From the NCBI RefSeq assembly GCF_002743055.1, contig NZ_PDYM01000004.1, positions 62,001-126,000 on the forward strand: a stretch of 64,000 nucleotides of DNA, in the 5' to 3' direction. Source of the DNA: Sporosarcina sp. P13 (GTDB lineage: Bacteria > Bacillota > Bacilli > Bacillales_A > Planococcaceae). The notes under the pieces were generated by a model, which saw nothing but the letters and a program-made list of their open reading frames with translations, searched no databases and was not told the DNA's origin. The position numbers and the translations under genes were made by a program. Below, one piece after another: positions 51,730 through 60,743 of this stretch; positions within the stretch are counted from its first letter, which is position 1, and each line of letters begins with the position of its first letter.

Positions 51730-54147
51730 ATGTTGATAACCATCTTGCTGGCAATTTTCATTCCATTTATCGCAGCATGCCTGGTACCATTGATACATAC
51801 GTTTTTGACGGGCCGGCGGATTGGTTGGTTTGTGATCGCGGTACCGTTAATACTATTCATTTTACTTTTTCGGTTAGTACCCTCGCTCTCAGATGGAACT
51901 ACTTATTTATATACATTTCCATGGATACCTTCAGCAGGTGTCTATTTTTCCACGCATGTAGATGGTTTGAGTATGATTTTCGCGTTGTTAATTACGGGAA
52001 TTGGTAGTCTTGTTGTCTTGTATTCCATCTATTATCTTTCTGAACGTGAAGCTATTGGTCGCTTTTATACGTATTTATTGCTGTTCATGGGTGCTATGCT
52101 CGGTGTAGTCTTATCGGATAACTTGATCGTTTTATATGTGTTTTGGGAATTGACTAGTATTTCTTCGTTCTTGCTGATCGCTTTCTGGTATCACCGTAAA
52201 CAATCAAGATATGGTGCGAAAAAGTCTATGCTGATCACGGTGACAGGCGGCATTTTCATGTTGGCTGGATTTTTAATGCTTTATAAGATCACAGGAACGT
52301 TCAGTTTACAAGAATTGATTGGTATGCGAGAAATAATCGCTGCAGATTCGCTATTCATTCCTGCACTGCTGTGCGTATTGCTCGGTGCATTTACGAAGTC
52401 TGCGCAGTTCCCATTCCATATTTGGTTGCCGGACGCGATGGAGGCTCCAACGCCAGTCAGTGCCTATTTACATTCCGCCACGATGGTTAAGGCGGGAATT
52501 TACTTAGTAGCTCGCTTTACACCTGTATTTGCGGGGCATGCGTCTTGGTTCTATATTGTTTCCTGTGTCGGGCTGTTGACGATGTTGTGGGGATCCGTCA
52601 ACGCGGTCAAGCAGACGGATTTGAAAGCGTTGCTGGCATTTTCGACGATTAGTCAACTTGGGATGATTATGAGTATGCTTGGTATCGGATCGCTTGCGTT
52701 CGCGTCGTCTGAAAGTACACATATTGCACTTTACACAGCCGCAACGTTTGCGGCATTATTCCATTTGATCAACCATTCCACTTTTAAAGGGTCCTTGTTT
52801 ATGGTTGTTGGGATTTTGGATCATCAGCTTGGGACACGGAATATTAATCGATTAGGTGGCTTGGCGACTATCATGCCGATTACGTTTACGATTGCATTGA
52901 TCGGCAGTTTTTCAATGGCGGGATTGCCTCCATTTAATGGGTTTTTAAGTAAAGAACTATTTTTCGAAGCAATGCTATCGTTGCGTGATGCAAACTTGCT
53001 AACTATGAATTCACTTGCTTTGTTGTTCCCGATCGTTGCATGGATCGGTAGTATCTTTACATTTATTTATTGTATGGTCATCGTCTTTCAGTCCTTTATG
53101 GGGAGAGTCCCTGCACCATTCCCTGGCCAGCGACCTGCTCATGAAGCACCAATTCAGATGTTGATTGCGCCAATCGTGTTAGGTAGTTTGGTGTTATTGA
53201 TTTTCTTCTTTCCAAATACGCTCGGTACGTATATTTTAGGGCCGGCGATGCTCGCGGTCTATCCGCACTTAGAACAGATGGAAGGCCTAGTGCCGGAAAT
53301 TTATGCGTGGCACGGCTGGAAACTGCCGATCTTCATGACGCTTGGTGTAGTCATCGCGGGGATTTTGATGTATCGCTTCTTACGTTATTGGAAAGGTGTC
53401 TACCGTTTGGGGATTTTGCAATTTACGTTAGATCGTTTTTACAATACATTTTTAATGTGGACTGAACGGATGGCGTCGGTAATTACCAAGTCATATATGA
53501 CGGGTTCTGTGCGGGATTATGTTGCCTATATCATGTTGTTTTTTCTTGCATTCATTGGGATTGGTCTTATAGGTTTTCAACAGTTCATTTTCGACTTTTC
53601 GAATGACGCCCCAGTTGGAAGTAATGAAAGTCTCATTATTTTTGTCATGATGTGTTCAAGTATTGCGATCTTATTTGCTAAATCGCGTATTACAGCGATC
53701 ATTTTGAATGGTGTTCTTGGCTATTCCATCGCGATATTATTTGTTGTATTCCGTGCACCAGATTTGGCGTTAACACAGATTATTGTGGAAACTGTGACGA
53801 CGGTATTGTTCTTGTTATGCTTCTACTATTTGCCCGAGTGGCGGTCAGAGCGTCAGTCCGCCTCTGTGAGAGTGCGTAACGGAATTCTTGCTGTCGCTTC
53901 AGGCGTAGTGGTTACGGTAGTAGCCCTGTTAGTGCAAGGTCATTCGTTTTACCCTTCCATTTCCACTTATTATGAGACAACATCGCGCGTTCTTGGTGGT
54001 TTGAATGTGGTTAACACGATACTCGGGGATTTTCGTGCCTTTGATACGATGCTTGAAGTATTAGTATTGTTTATCGCGGGACTTGGTGTCTACTCACTCG
54101 TGAAGCTACGGCGAAAGAAGGGAGTGGATCAACCTGAAGAAAAATGA
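51730..54147 (+). CDS. mrpA: Na+/H+ antiporter subunit MrpA
   Basis: This 805-aa membrane protein has about 20 helices. It combines a proton-translocating NuoL-like part (YVFWELTSISSFLLIAFW, FPFHIWLPDAMEAPTPVSAYLHSATMVKAGIYL) with an MrpA-specific C-terminal part. It is the first gene of mrpABCDEFG, whose complex exports Na+ in exchange for H+ and supports alkali and salt tolerance. AGGAGGTG lies just before ATG 51730. Confidence 0.96.
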   Translation: MLITILLAIFIPFIAACLVPLIHTFLTGRRIGWFVIAVPLILFILLFRLVPSLSDGTTYLYTFPWIPSAGVYFSTHVDGLSMIFALLITGIGSLVVLYSIYYLSEREAIGRFYTYLLLFMGAMLGVVLSDNLIVLYVFWELTSISSFLLIAFWYHRKQSRYGAKKSMLITVTGGIFMLAGFLMLYKITGTFSLQELIGMREIIAADSLFIPALLCVLLGAFTKSAQFPFHIWLPDAMEAPTPVSAYLHSATMVKAGIYLVARFTPVFAGHASWFYIVSCVGLLTMLWGSVNAVKQTDLKALLAFSTISQLGMIMSMLGIGSLAFASSESTHIALYTAATFAALFHLINHSTFKGSLFMVVGILDHQLGTRNINRLGGLATIMPITFTIALIGSFSMAGLPPFNGFLSKELFFEAMLSLRDANLLTMNSLALLFPIVAWIGSIFTFIYCMVIVFQSFMGRVPAPFPGQRPAHEAPIQMLIAPIVLGSLVLLIFFFPNTLGTYILGPAMLAVYPHLEQMEGLVPEIYAWHGWKLPIFMTLGVVIAGILMYRFLRYWKGVYRLGILQFTLDRFYNTFLMWTERMASVITKSYMTGSVRDYVAYIMLFFLAFIGIGLIGFQQFIFDFSNDAPVGSNESLIIFVMMCSSIAILFAKSRITAIILNGVLGYSIAILFVVFRAPDLALTQIIVETVTTVLFLLCFYYLPEWRSERQSASVRVRNGILAVASGVVVTVVALLVQGHSFYPSISTYYETTSRVLGGLNVVNTILGDFRAFDTMLEVLVLFIAGLGVYSLVKLRRKKGVDQPEEK

Positions 54148-54148
54148 T

Positions 54149-54559
54149 GTGATTTTACAAACAGTGACCAAAATCGTTTTCTTCATTATTTTGACATTTG
54201 GCGTGGAATTATTTTTATCTGGCCACAGCAATCCAGGTGGTGGATTCATCGGCGGATTGGTGCTCTCTTCTGCGTTTGTTCTGTTGTATTTAGTCTATGA
54301 TATCGAGACGGTCCACCGTGGGACACCTTTTGATTTTAAGCGAGTTGCTGCATTAGGCGTGTTGTTGGCGGTTGGAACTGGGTTATTGTCTTTCGTTTTC
54401 AAGTTACCTTTTTTAACACAAGCGACATGGGTAGTTGATCTGCCAGTTTTCGGTGAAACGGAACTTGGAACGATGACGATTTTTGAAGCAGGAGTTGCAC
54501 TGACCGTACTCGGTGTAGTAGTGACGATTATTTTGGGAATCAGTGAGGATGTGGAGTAA
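54149..54559 (+). CDS. mrpB: Na+/H+ antiporter subunit MrpB
   Basis: The 136-aa protein has four membrane helices; TKIVFFIILTFGVELFLSGHSNPGGGFIGGL is the MnhB signature. The GTG at 54149 has no SD. An in-frame CTG at 54134, 9 nt after GGGAG, would add five residues (LKKND) that match longer family N-termini, so the true start may be CTG overlapping the mrpA stop. Confidence 0.92.
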   Translation: MILQTVTKIVFFIILTFGVELFLSGHSNPGGGFIGGLVLSSAFVLLYLVYDIETVHRGTPFDFKRVAALGVLLAVGTGLLSFVFKLPFLTQATWVVDLPVFGETELGTMTIFEAGVALTVLGVVVTIILGISEDVE

Positions 54560-54891
54560 TGGAGACATTAATTACCCTTCTGGTTGGTGTGCTTGTGGCG
54601 GTAGGGGTCTATTTGCTCCTAGCAAAAGAAATGTTACGGATTATTTTAGGGACAGCGATTCTTTCTCATGCGATCCATTTATTAATATTGACGATGGGTG
54701 GTTTGAAGAAAGGGGATGTACCACTTTTACAAGAAGGCGCAGCACAGTATACGGATGCCTTACCGCAAGCTCTTATTCTAACGGCGATTGTTATCAGCTT
54801 TGGGGTAACGGCATTTTTATTAGTATTATCTTATCGCGTCTATCAGGAATCTGGTCGAGGACCTGGATTGCGAGGGCCACGGGATGAATAA
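54559..54891 (+). CDS. mrpC: Na+/H+ antiporter subunit MrpC
   Basis: The 110-aa NuoK-like subunit has three helices: LLVGVLVAVGVYLLLAKEMLRIILGTAILSHAIHLLILTMG. It overlaps the mrpB stop by one base (TAATG). Confidence 0.95.
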   Translation: METLITLLVGVLVAVGVYLLLAKEMLRIILGTAILSHAIHLLILTMGGLKKGDVPLLQEGAAQYTDALPQALILTAIVISFGVTAFLLVLSYRVYQESGRGPGLRGPRDE

Positions 54892-56368
54892 TTTATTAGT
54901 GCTACCAATGATCCTGCCTGTTTTGGTAGGTGTCATCTTAGTCTTTATAAAGCCTTATATCCGATTGCAGCGACTAATAAGTGTATTGACGACAATCGCT
55001 TCTGCGGCTATCGCAGCTTATTGCTTGGAGCGCATTCATCGTACGGGTATTATGCGCTTGGATTTCGGAGATTGGTTACCGCCACACGGAATTTTGTTCG
55101 TAGGTGATTCGTTTGCAGTGCTGCTAGTACTAGTAGCTTGTGTAGTATCAAGTATTATTTTACTTTACGCGTTTGCTACAACTGGACTCGAGGCGGAGAC
55201 GATGTTTTTCTATCCGTTCTTTCTGTTTTTACTGGCAGGCGTTAATGGTTCGTTTTTGACAGGTGATTTATTTAATCTATTCGTTTGTTTTGAAGTGATG
55301 TTACTTGCTTCGTATGTCCTGTTGACGCTTGGTGGACGCAAAACGCAATTGAAAGAAGGCATTACATATGTATTGATCAATGTGCTTGCTTCGTGGTTCT
55401 TCTTGCTAGGCATAGCGTATTTATACGGTGCACTTGGAACGTTGAATATGGCGCATATTGCAGTTCGTGTAGCGGAAGTTGGTCAAGGCCCATTGCTGTC
55501 GTTGATTGGTATTATATTCCTATTGGTATTTAGTTTAAAAGCGGGCTTGTTGCTGTATTTCTGGCTACCTGGCTCATATTCGGCACCGCCTACAGCAGTA
55601 GCTGCTCTATTTGGTGCATTGCTGACGAAAGTTGGTATATATGCGCTTTATCGGATGTTTACACTAATATTTGTCCATGATCCTTTGATTTATAAAATGA
55701 TTGGCGTACTTGCAGTCGTGACGATGGTTGGCGGTTGCTTAGGAGCCATTGCCTATTCGGATATTCGACAGATCGTTTCGTATAACGTCATCATTTCAGT
55801 CGGTTTTGTACTGACGGGCCTTGCGATTGCTACAACTACCTCATTCCAAGGTGCTAGTTATTATTTGATACACGATATGGTCAGTAAAGCCTTGCTGTTT
55901 TTATTGGTAGGAACTGTTGTGTATTTGACTGGTCGTTCGAAGGTTAATGAAATCAGTGGACTCATTCGAAATTATCCGCTAGTTGGTTGGCTATTTTTCT
56001 TAGCTATGCTGGCAATTGCCGGAATCCCACCGTTAAGTGGTTTTATCGGCAAAGTGTATATGGGTTTAGGGGCTATTGAAACAGGCTCTTACGTTTTATT
56101 GGCTGTTGCATTTTTATCTAGTATAGGTGTGTTGTATTCATTACTCCGTATTTTCCTGAATAGTTTTTGGGGAGAAACAACGATCAGTGAAGATGATCAG
56201 AAACCATTTAAAAAGGCGATCGGATTACCGCTTGTGTTACTTGCGGTATTGAATGTTGGAATGGGTGTAGGTGCAGAGTTGCTTGCACCGTATATTCAAG
56301 ATGTAGCGAATACTTTGGCTGATCCGCAACAGTATATCCAAGCAGTTCTCGATGAAGATGTGAAATAG
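54884..56368 (+). CDS. mrpD: Na+/H+ antiporter subunit MrpD
   Basis: The 494-aa NuoM/N-like subunit has about 14 helices: LFNLFVCFEVMLLASYVLLTLG, FWLPGSYSAPPTAVAALFGALLTKVGIYALYR (proton-channel Lys), AIAGIPPLSGFIGK. It starts at ATG 54884, overlapping mrpC by 8 nt. Confidence 0.96.
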   Translation: MNNLLVLPMILPVLVGVILVFIKPYIRLQRLISVLTTIASAAIAAYCLERIHRTGIMRLDFGDWLPPHGILFVGDSFAVLLVLVACVVSSIILLYAFATTGLEAETMFFYPFFLFLLAGVNGSFLTGDLFNLFVCFEVMLLASYVLLTLGGRKTQLKEGITYVLINVLASWFFLLGIAYLYGALGTLNMAHIAVRVAEVGQGPLLSLIGIIFLLVFSLKAGLLLYFWLPGSYSAPPTAVAALFGALLTKVGIYALYRMFTLIFVHDPLIYKMIGVLAVVTMVGGCLGAIAYSDIRQIVSYNVIISVGFVLTGLAIATTTSFQGASYYLIHDMVSKALLFLLVGTVVYLTGRSKVNEISGLIRNYPLVGWLFFLAMLAIAGIPPLSGFIGKVYMGLGAIETGSYVLLAVAFLSSIGVLYSLLRIFLNSFWGETTISEDDQKPFKKAIGLPLVLLAVLNVGMGVGAELLAPYIQDVANTLADPQQYIQAVLDEDVK

Positions 56369-56383
56369 GGAGGAGGAGACAGC

Positions 56384-56866
56384 ATGCCAGTACAGCTTCT
56401 GCTGAATTTGTTCATCGCTTTTTTATGGATGACATTGATGGATGAAGACGAACTGAAATTTACGACGTTTTTCATGGGATTCTTAGTTGGGCTTGGCATT
56501 ATCTTTGCTATGAGCCGTTTTTTCGGAACCCGCTTTTATTTGCGCAGAGTGTACGCTGCGTGTAAACTTCTGCTCATTTTCATACGAGAATTGACCGAGT
56601 CTAGTATCGTAGTCATTTCGCAAATTGTACGACCGACATTACGTATCAAACCAGGCATTTTTAAATACGAAACAATTTTGAGTAGTGATGTAGAAGTGAC
56701 GATGCTGTCTATGTTACTGACATTGACACCAGGATCCGTCGTTATGGAAGTTTCTCCTGAAGGCAATGAACTCTATATCCATGCGATGGACGTTGAGGAA
56801 TCGCGTGACGGCCTGATCAAGCAATTGAAGAACTTCGAGAAGGCCATTATGGAGGTGACACGATGA
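56384..56866 (+). CDS. mrpE: Na+/H+ antiporter subunit MrpE
   Basis: The 160-aa subunit begins MPVQLLLNLFIAFLWMTL. MLSMLLTLTPGSVVMEVSPEGNELYIHAMD is the MnhE signature. GGGAGGAGG precedes the start. Confidence 0.95.
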   Translation: MPVQLLLNLFIAFLWMTLMDEDELKFTTFFMGFLVGLGIIFAMSRFFGTRFYLRRVYAACKLLLIFIRELTESSIVVISQIVRPTLRIKPGIFKYETILSSDVEVTMLSMLLTLTPGSVVMEVSPEGNELYIHAMDVEESRDGLIKQLKNFEKAIMEVTR

Positions 56867-57147
56867 TTGCAGGTATGCTTATGATTTCTGTAATACTATT
56901 TGCGTTGACGATACTAGTAGCCGTTATACGAATCATTTTAGGCCCATCATTGCCTGACCGTGTGGTGGCGTTAGATGTCATTGGCGTGAATTTGATCGCA
57001 ACAATTGCAGTTGTGTCAGTTATGATGAACACGAAAGCATTTTTGGAAGCGATTTTGATTTTGGGTATTCTGTCTTTTATCGGTACCATTGCATTTTCGA
57101 AATTTATTGAGAGGGGGAAAATCGTTGAACGTAGGCGAGATGGGTGA
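56863..57147 (+). CDS. mrpF: Na+/H+ antiporter subunit MrpF
   Basis: The 94-aa subunit has three helices, with RIILGPSLPDRVVALDVIGVNLIA as signature. It overlaps mrpE at ATGA and mrpG by 23 nt. Confidence 0.95.
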   Translation: MIAGMLMISVILFALTILVAVIRIILGPSLPDRVVALDVIGVNLIATIAVVSVMMNTKAFLEAILILGILSFIGTIAFSKFIERGKIVERRRDG

Positions 57148-57496
57148 ATTTGCAGGAGCTTTGTTAATCTTGACAGGTGCGATTGCGAGTATTATTAGTG
57201 TGTTTGGCTTAATTCGTTTACCGGATGTCTATACTCGATCACATGCAGCGACTAAGAGTTCAACACTCGCTGTCCTATTGACTTTGTCGGGTGCATTTGT
57301 ATTTTTTTTATTCTCGGAAAATTTTATCAGCGTCCGATTATTACTCGGTATCGGTTTTGTCTTTTTGACTGCACCTGTAGCAGGTCATGTAATTATTCGC
57401 GCAGCATACCGTTCGAAGGTGAAGCTTGCAGATATTTCAACGGAAGATGAATTATACGAAAAAATTCATGGGGAAAATGCAGATAAAGCGTTATGA
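57125..57496 (+). CDS. mrpG: Na+/H+ antiporter subunit MrpG
   Basis: The 123-aa subunit has GLIRLPDVYTRSHAATKSSTLAVLL, the MnhG signature, and a soluble tail. The start is TTG 57125, 7 nt after GAGGGGG, overlapping mrpF; the longer frame from 57089 reads through mrpF sequence. It is the last gene of the operon. No T-rich terminator was seen before the next operator. Confidence 0.93.
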   Translation: MNVGEMGEFAGALLILTGAIASIISVFGLIRLPDVYTRSHAATKSSTLAVLLTLSGAFVFFLFSENFISVRLLLGIGFVFLTAPVAGHVIIRAAYRSKVKLADISTEDELYEKIHGENADKAL

Positions 57497-57501
57497 ACAC
57501 A

Positions 57502-57521
57502 ATTCAAACAGTTATTTGAAT
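57502..57521 (+). promoter_or_regulatory. ArsR/SmtB-type operator
   Basis: ATTCAAA and TTTGAAT form a perfect inverted repeat with a 6-nt gap, the shape of CadC/SmtB-type operators. A TATAAT at 57548 lies downstream. The repressor gene starts at 57589, so autoregulation is likely. Confidence 0.65.
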
Positions 57522-57588
57522 GAATGGTGTTTTCTTGCAAGTTTCTATATAATTACCTTAAATGAAGACGTCGAAATGAGGTGACGAA

Positions 57589-57951
57589 ATGGTTAACCAA
57601 GATGCATGTGAAGTGACGATTGTACATGAAGATGTAGTCCGAAAAATTCGGAAAGAGCTCCCGGATGTAGCGGAGATGGTGCAAATATTTAAAGCGTTAG
57701 CAGATGAAACTAGACTGCGTATCGCCTATTCCTTAACATTGGAATCTGAAATGTGTGTCTGTGATGTAGCGGCGGTCATTCAATCTTCATCAGCCACTGC
57801 TTCCCATCATCTGCGCTATTTGCGTGAACATTCATTGGCCAAGTCAGAAAGACGTGGAAAAATGGTATACTATTCTTTAGCAGATAAGCATGTTGAAGAT
57901 TTGGTTAAAATTGCGTATGAACATGCGATTGAAGTACAACAAACCACGTAA
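57589..57951 (+). CDS. ArsR-family metal-responsive repressor (CadC-like)
   Basis: The 120-aa winged-helix repressor contains MVQIFKALADETRLRIAYSLTLESEMCVCDVAAVIQSSSATASHHL. Cys7 in the N-terminal arm (QDACEV) and the CVC pair of ELCVCD-type helix alpha3 are the thiolate ligands of CadC-type Cd/Pb/Zn sensors, although the second arm Cys of CadC (position 11) is not present. Metal binding would release DNA. The expected cadA P-type ATPase does not follow. An inverted-repeat operator lies upstream. Confidence 0.88.
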   Translation: MVNQDACEVTIVHEDVVRKIRKELPDVAEMVQIFKALADETRLRIAYSLTLESEMCVCDVAAVIQSSSATASHHLRYLREHSLAKSERRGKMVYYSLADKHVEDLVKIAYEHAIEVQQTT

Positions 57952-58005
57952 GTTAATGAGCTAGTAGGGCGCTTGTCGAACGGCAATCACGATGGAGGAA
58001 TTTTA

Positions 58006-59103
58006 ATGCGATTACAAGAGTGGACGATACAAGAACAAGATTTACTCATCCAGTTTATGACAACGAATTCTTGGCCGTATCATGATATTAGCAAGCCGGG
58101 TCGTGAGTTATTGGAAAAATCGATTGAAGAAGGCGGCTATGCATCTGATGATGTAAAGACGTTTTGGATAGAGAATAATGAGAATGAAAAAGTAGGAATA
58201 GTCAAAGTCTACGACTTACAAGAAGACGTCCCATTATTTGATTTGCGAATAGCAGATCATTTCAGGGGATATGGCTATGGCTCACGTGCCTTAAAGAAGC
58301 TAACGCAATATGTATTTGAACTACCTGAACAGAAAATCCGTATAGAAGGGCATACGCGACATGACAATGCAGCGATGCGTAAAGCTTTTGAACGCGCGGG
58401 CTTCGTCAAGGAAGCTCATTTACGTCAAGCATGGTTCTTGCCAAAAGAGAATACGTATTATGATGCAGTGACGTATGGTATGACGCGGGAAGATTATTTG
58501 GCTGGTACGACAACTCCTGTATGTTGGGAAGAACGAGCGCTTTATGAAAAGAGTATTCCTGGTTTCAAAGAAGAGTTTGAGACAGAGCGGTTATTGATCC
58601 GAGCACCAGAGTTGCATGATTCGATGGATGTATGGGGTGCAATTTCTCGTTCGATGTCCGGTTTACGTCGCTTTACGACATGGGCCCAACATGATCTAAC
58701 GATTGAAACGACTGAGGATTATGTTCGCCAAGCAGTAGCTGAATTCATTGGCAGAAAAAGTCTTCGTTTCCATTTGTTTTTAAAAGAAACAGGCGAGTTT
58801 ATCGGTTGTGCTGGGTTTCATATGATTGATTGGGAAATTCGTAAGTTTGATTTGGATTTTTGGCTTGATACAAAACTTGAGGGACAAGGCTATATGACAG
58901 AAGCTGTAAAGGGACTTACTGATTTTGCTTTCGAGTATTTACAGGCAGAACGAGTGGAGTTTCATTGTGATGAAAAACATAGTAAAGGTCGCGCAGTTGC
59001 GAAACGCTCAGGTTTTGAACTAGAAGGAATTTTACGGAAAAATGCACCTTCTGCAAACGGACGCGACTTGCGCAATACGTGCTTATACGCAAGGATCATC
59101 TGA
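58006..59103 (+). CDS. tandem GNAT acetyltransferase (two RimL/RimJ-like domains)
   Basis: The 365-aa protein has two GNAT domains. The first (about 1-160) has RIADHFRGYGYGSRALKKLTQYVFE and NAAMRKAFERAGFVKEAHLR. The second (about 190-365) begins ETERLLIRAPELHDSMDVW and has FWLDTKLEGQGYMTEAVKGLTDFAF and KGRAVAKRSGFELEGILRKNA. Each keeps an acetyl-CoA-binding motif A (RGYGYG; EGQGYM), so both may be active. Substrates are unknown; the second resembles ribosomal-protein Nalpha acetyltransferases. ATG 58006 follows TGGAGG; the upstream in-frame start is rejected. Confidence 0.87.
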   Translation: MRLQEWTIQEQDLLIQFMTTNSWPYHDISKPGRELLEKSIEEGGYASDDVKTFWIENNENEKVGIVKVYDLQEDVPLFDLRIADHFRGYGYGSRALKKLTQYVFELPEQKIRIEGHTRHDNAAMRKAFERAGFVKEAHLRQAWFLPKENTYYDAVTYGMTREDYLAGTTTPVCWEERALYEKSIPGFKEEFETERLLIRAPELHDSMDVWGAISRSMSGLRRFTTWAQHDLTIETTEDYVRQAVAEFIGRKSLRFHLFLKETGEFIGCAGFHMIDWEIRKFDLDFWLDTKLEGQGYMTEAVKGLTDFAFEYLQAERVEFHCDEKHSKGRAVAKRSGFELEGILRKNAPSANGRDLRNTCLYARII

Positions 59104-59137
59104 AAGCAGAAGGAGCATAATGGGTGTGTGTATAGTA

Positions 59138-59293
59138 CTATACCGATCGTCTTCCTGTTAGTAACTGAAGGATGAAAACAATCCCGGCTACTACTAAAAG
59201 TAGGTGGATAAATCCGCCACCGATTTTTGCGACTAATCCGATTAACCATAATGCTATGAGGACTACAATAACAAGCCATAATAAACGTGCCAT
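59138..59293 (-). CDS. Lmo0937-family small membrane protein, 51 aa
   Basis: The minus-strand frame begins MARLLWLVIVVLIALWLIGL and continues VAKIGGGFIHLLLVVAGIVF before ending LLTGRRSV. AAAGGAGTG lies upstream of ATG 59293. The two hydrophobic helices separated by KIGGGFIH match the Lmo0937 family of short, often stress-induced membrane proteins of unknown role. It fills the otherwise empty gap between the GNAT gene and mntR. Confidence 0.85.
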   Translation of the reverse strand: MARLLWLVIVVLIALWLIGLVAKIGGGFIHLLLVVAGIVFILQLLTGRRSV

Positions 59294-59402
59294 AGTGGAT
59301 CACTCCTTTTCTTTGTTGTGTAATTAATTTACCCAACCAATAGAATCCTAAACTTTTTATATGGTTTTATGTATAGTGAAAGTCAAATGAGGGGGCGATG
59401 TT

Positions 59403-59810
59403 TTGGCTACACCGAGTATGGAAGACTATATCGAACAAATCTATTTGCAATTAGAAGCAAGAGGTGAGGCGCGCGTGTCAGATGTGGCGGAGGCGCTTTC
59501 TGTACTTCCATCATCTGTTACGAAAATGGCACAGCGACTGGACCGTGAAGGGTATGTCCATTATGAAAGATACCGTGGTCTAGCCTTGACCGATCGTGGC
59601 TTACGTTTCGGAAAAAAACTTGTGCATCGTCATGAATTACTAGAACAATTCCTGCGTATCATTGGGGTGGAAGAAGAAAATATCTATGGCGACGTAGAGG
59701 GTATTGAACATCACCTAAGTTGGAATGCTATGGATCGTATTACGGATTTAGTAGAAACATTAGAAGAAGATCCGGAATTTATTAAAAAACTGAAAAGCAG
59801 AGCACACTAA
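59403..59810 (+). CDS. mntR: manganese-responsive transcriptional regulator MntR
   Basis: The 135-aa DtxR-family regulator has [15 protein letters not shown] (Asp8, Glu11), winged helix [33 protein letters not shown], and metal residues His77, Glu99, Glu102 and His103 in [14 protein letters not shown] and [12 protein letters not shown]. With Mn2+ it represses manganese importers. The start is TTG 59403 after GAGGGGG. No manganese transporter is in the window. Confidence 0.95.
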   Translation: MATPSMEDYIEQIYLQLEARGEARVSDVAEALSVLPSSVTKMAQRLDREGYVHYERYRGLALTDRGLRFGKKLVHRHELLEQFLRIIGVEEENIYGDVEGIEHHLSWNAMDRITDLVETLEEDPEFIKKLKSRAH

Positions 59811-59824
59811 AAGGGGCTATCATT

Positions 59825-60679
59825 ATGACACTATTACAATCAGGCACGCTTGCTACACTAGAAATTCTTCGTCAAGAAGGTTCGAGGTGGGTACTGAACG
59901 CTGCTGGAGAAGAAATTTTTATGAACGTTTCAGAAGCACCCGACTTAAAAGAGCAACAAACCGTCGAAGTTTTCCTCTACATCAATAGAAGAGGTGAGTT
60001 AACTGCAACTGCTCAACTACCAACACTTACTGTTGATACATTTGGATGGGCAAAAGTCATTCGCCTAGAAAGAGAAGAAGGTGCTTATGTAGATATCGGT
60101 GCTTCGTTTGAAGTGCTAGTCAATCGAGCGGATTTCCCGCAAATGAAAAATCTTTGGCCACAGCCGGGTGATCAATTGTATATGACATTACGGACAGATC
60201 CAGGTGGCAATTTATTTGGACGTCTTGTTACGGAAGAACGTGTACAAGAGCATTTTACAATCGCTGATGAAGAGATGTACAATCAAAACGTTAAAGCAAG
60301 AGCTTATCGTCTATTGCCTGTAGGATCATTCCTTTTGACGGAGGATATCAAACGTATTTTCGTCCACGAAACAGAGCGTCAACACGAGCCGAGATTAGGG
60401 GAAGAAGTAGACGTACGGATTATTGGCGTGCGTGATGACGGTACGTTAAATGGTTCATTATTACCTAGAAAGCAAGATCGCCTACAGACTGATGGCGAAC
60501 AGATTCTATTGTATTTAGAACAATCTGGCGGTAAAATGCCATTTACTGATAAATCTACTCCAGAAGAGATTGATGAGATGTTCCAAATGAGTAAAGGTGC
60601 ATTCAAACGCGCGCTTGGGACGTTGATGAGGGAAAGAAGAATCGTGCAACAAGATGGATGGACTACACTAAAATCATGA
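59825..60679 (+). CDS. cvfB: CvfB/YitL-family S1 RNA-binding protein
   Basis: The 284-aa protein has three S1-like domains and a C-terminal winged helix, as in S. aureus CvfB. TFGWAKVIRLEREEGAYVDIGASFEVLVNRADFP is an S1 repeat; GVRDDGTLNGSLLPRK and TDKSTPEEIDEMFQMSKGAFKRALGTLMRERRI fit the end. CvfB affects virulence regulators through RNA binding. It starts 14 nt after mntR and may be co-transcribed. Confidence 0.9.
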   Translation: MTLLQSGTLATLEILRQEGSRWVLNAAGEEIFMNVSEAPDLKEQQTVEVFLYINRRGELTATAQLPTLTVDTFGWAKVIRLEREEGAYVDIGASFEVLVNRADFPQMKNLWPQPGDQLYMTLRTDPGGNLFGRLVTEERVQEHFTIADEEMYNQNVKARAYRLLPVGSFLLTEDIKRIFVHETERQHEPRLGEEVDVRIIGVRDDGTLNGSLLPRKQDRLQTDGEQILLYLEQSGGKMPFTDKSTPEEIDEMFQMSKGAFKRALGTLMRERRIVQQDGWTTLKS

Positions 60680-60743
60680 GTCATACGCAACTTTTTGATT
60701 TGCCTAAACGTATCTATTGTATAGAACAAGGAGGCGAGACTGA

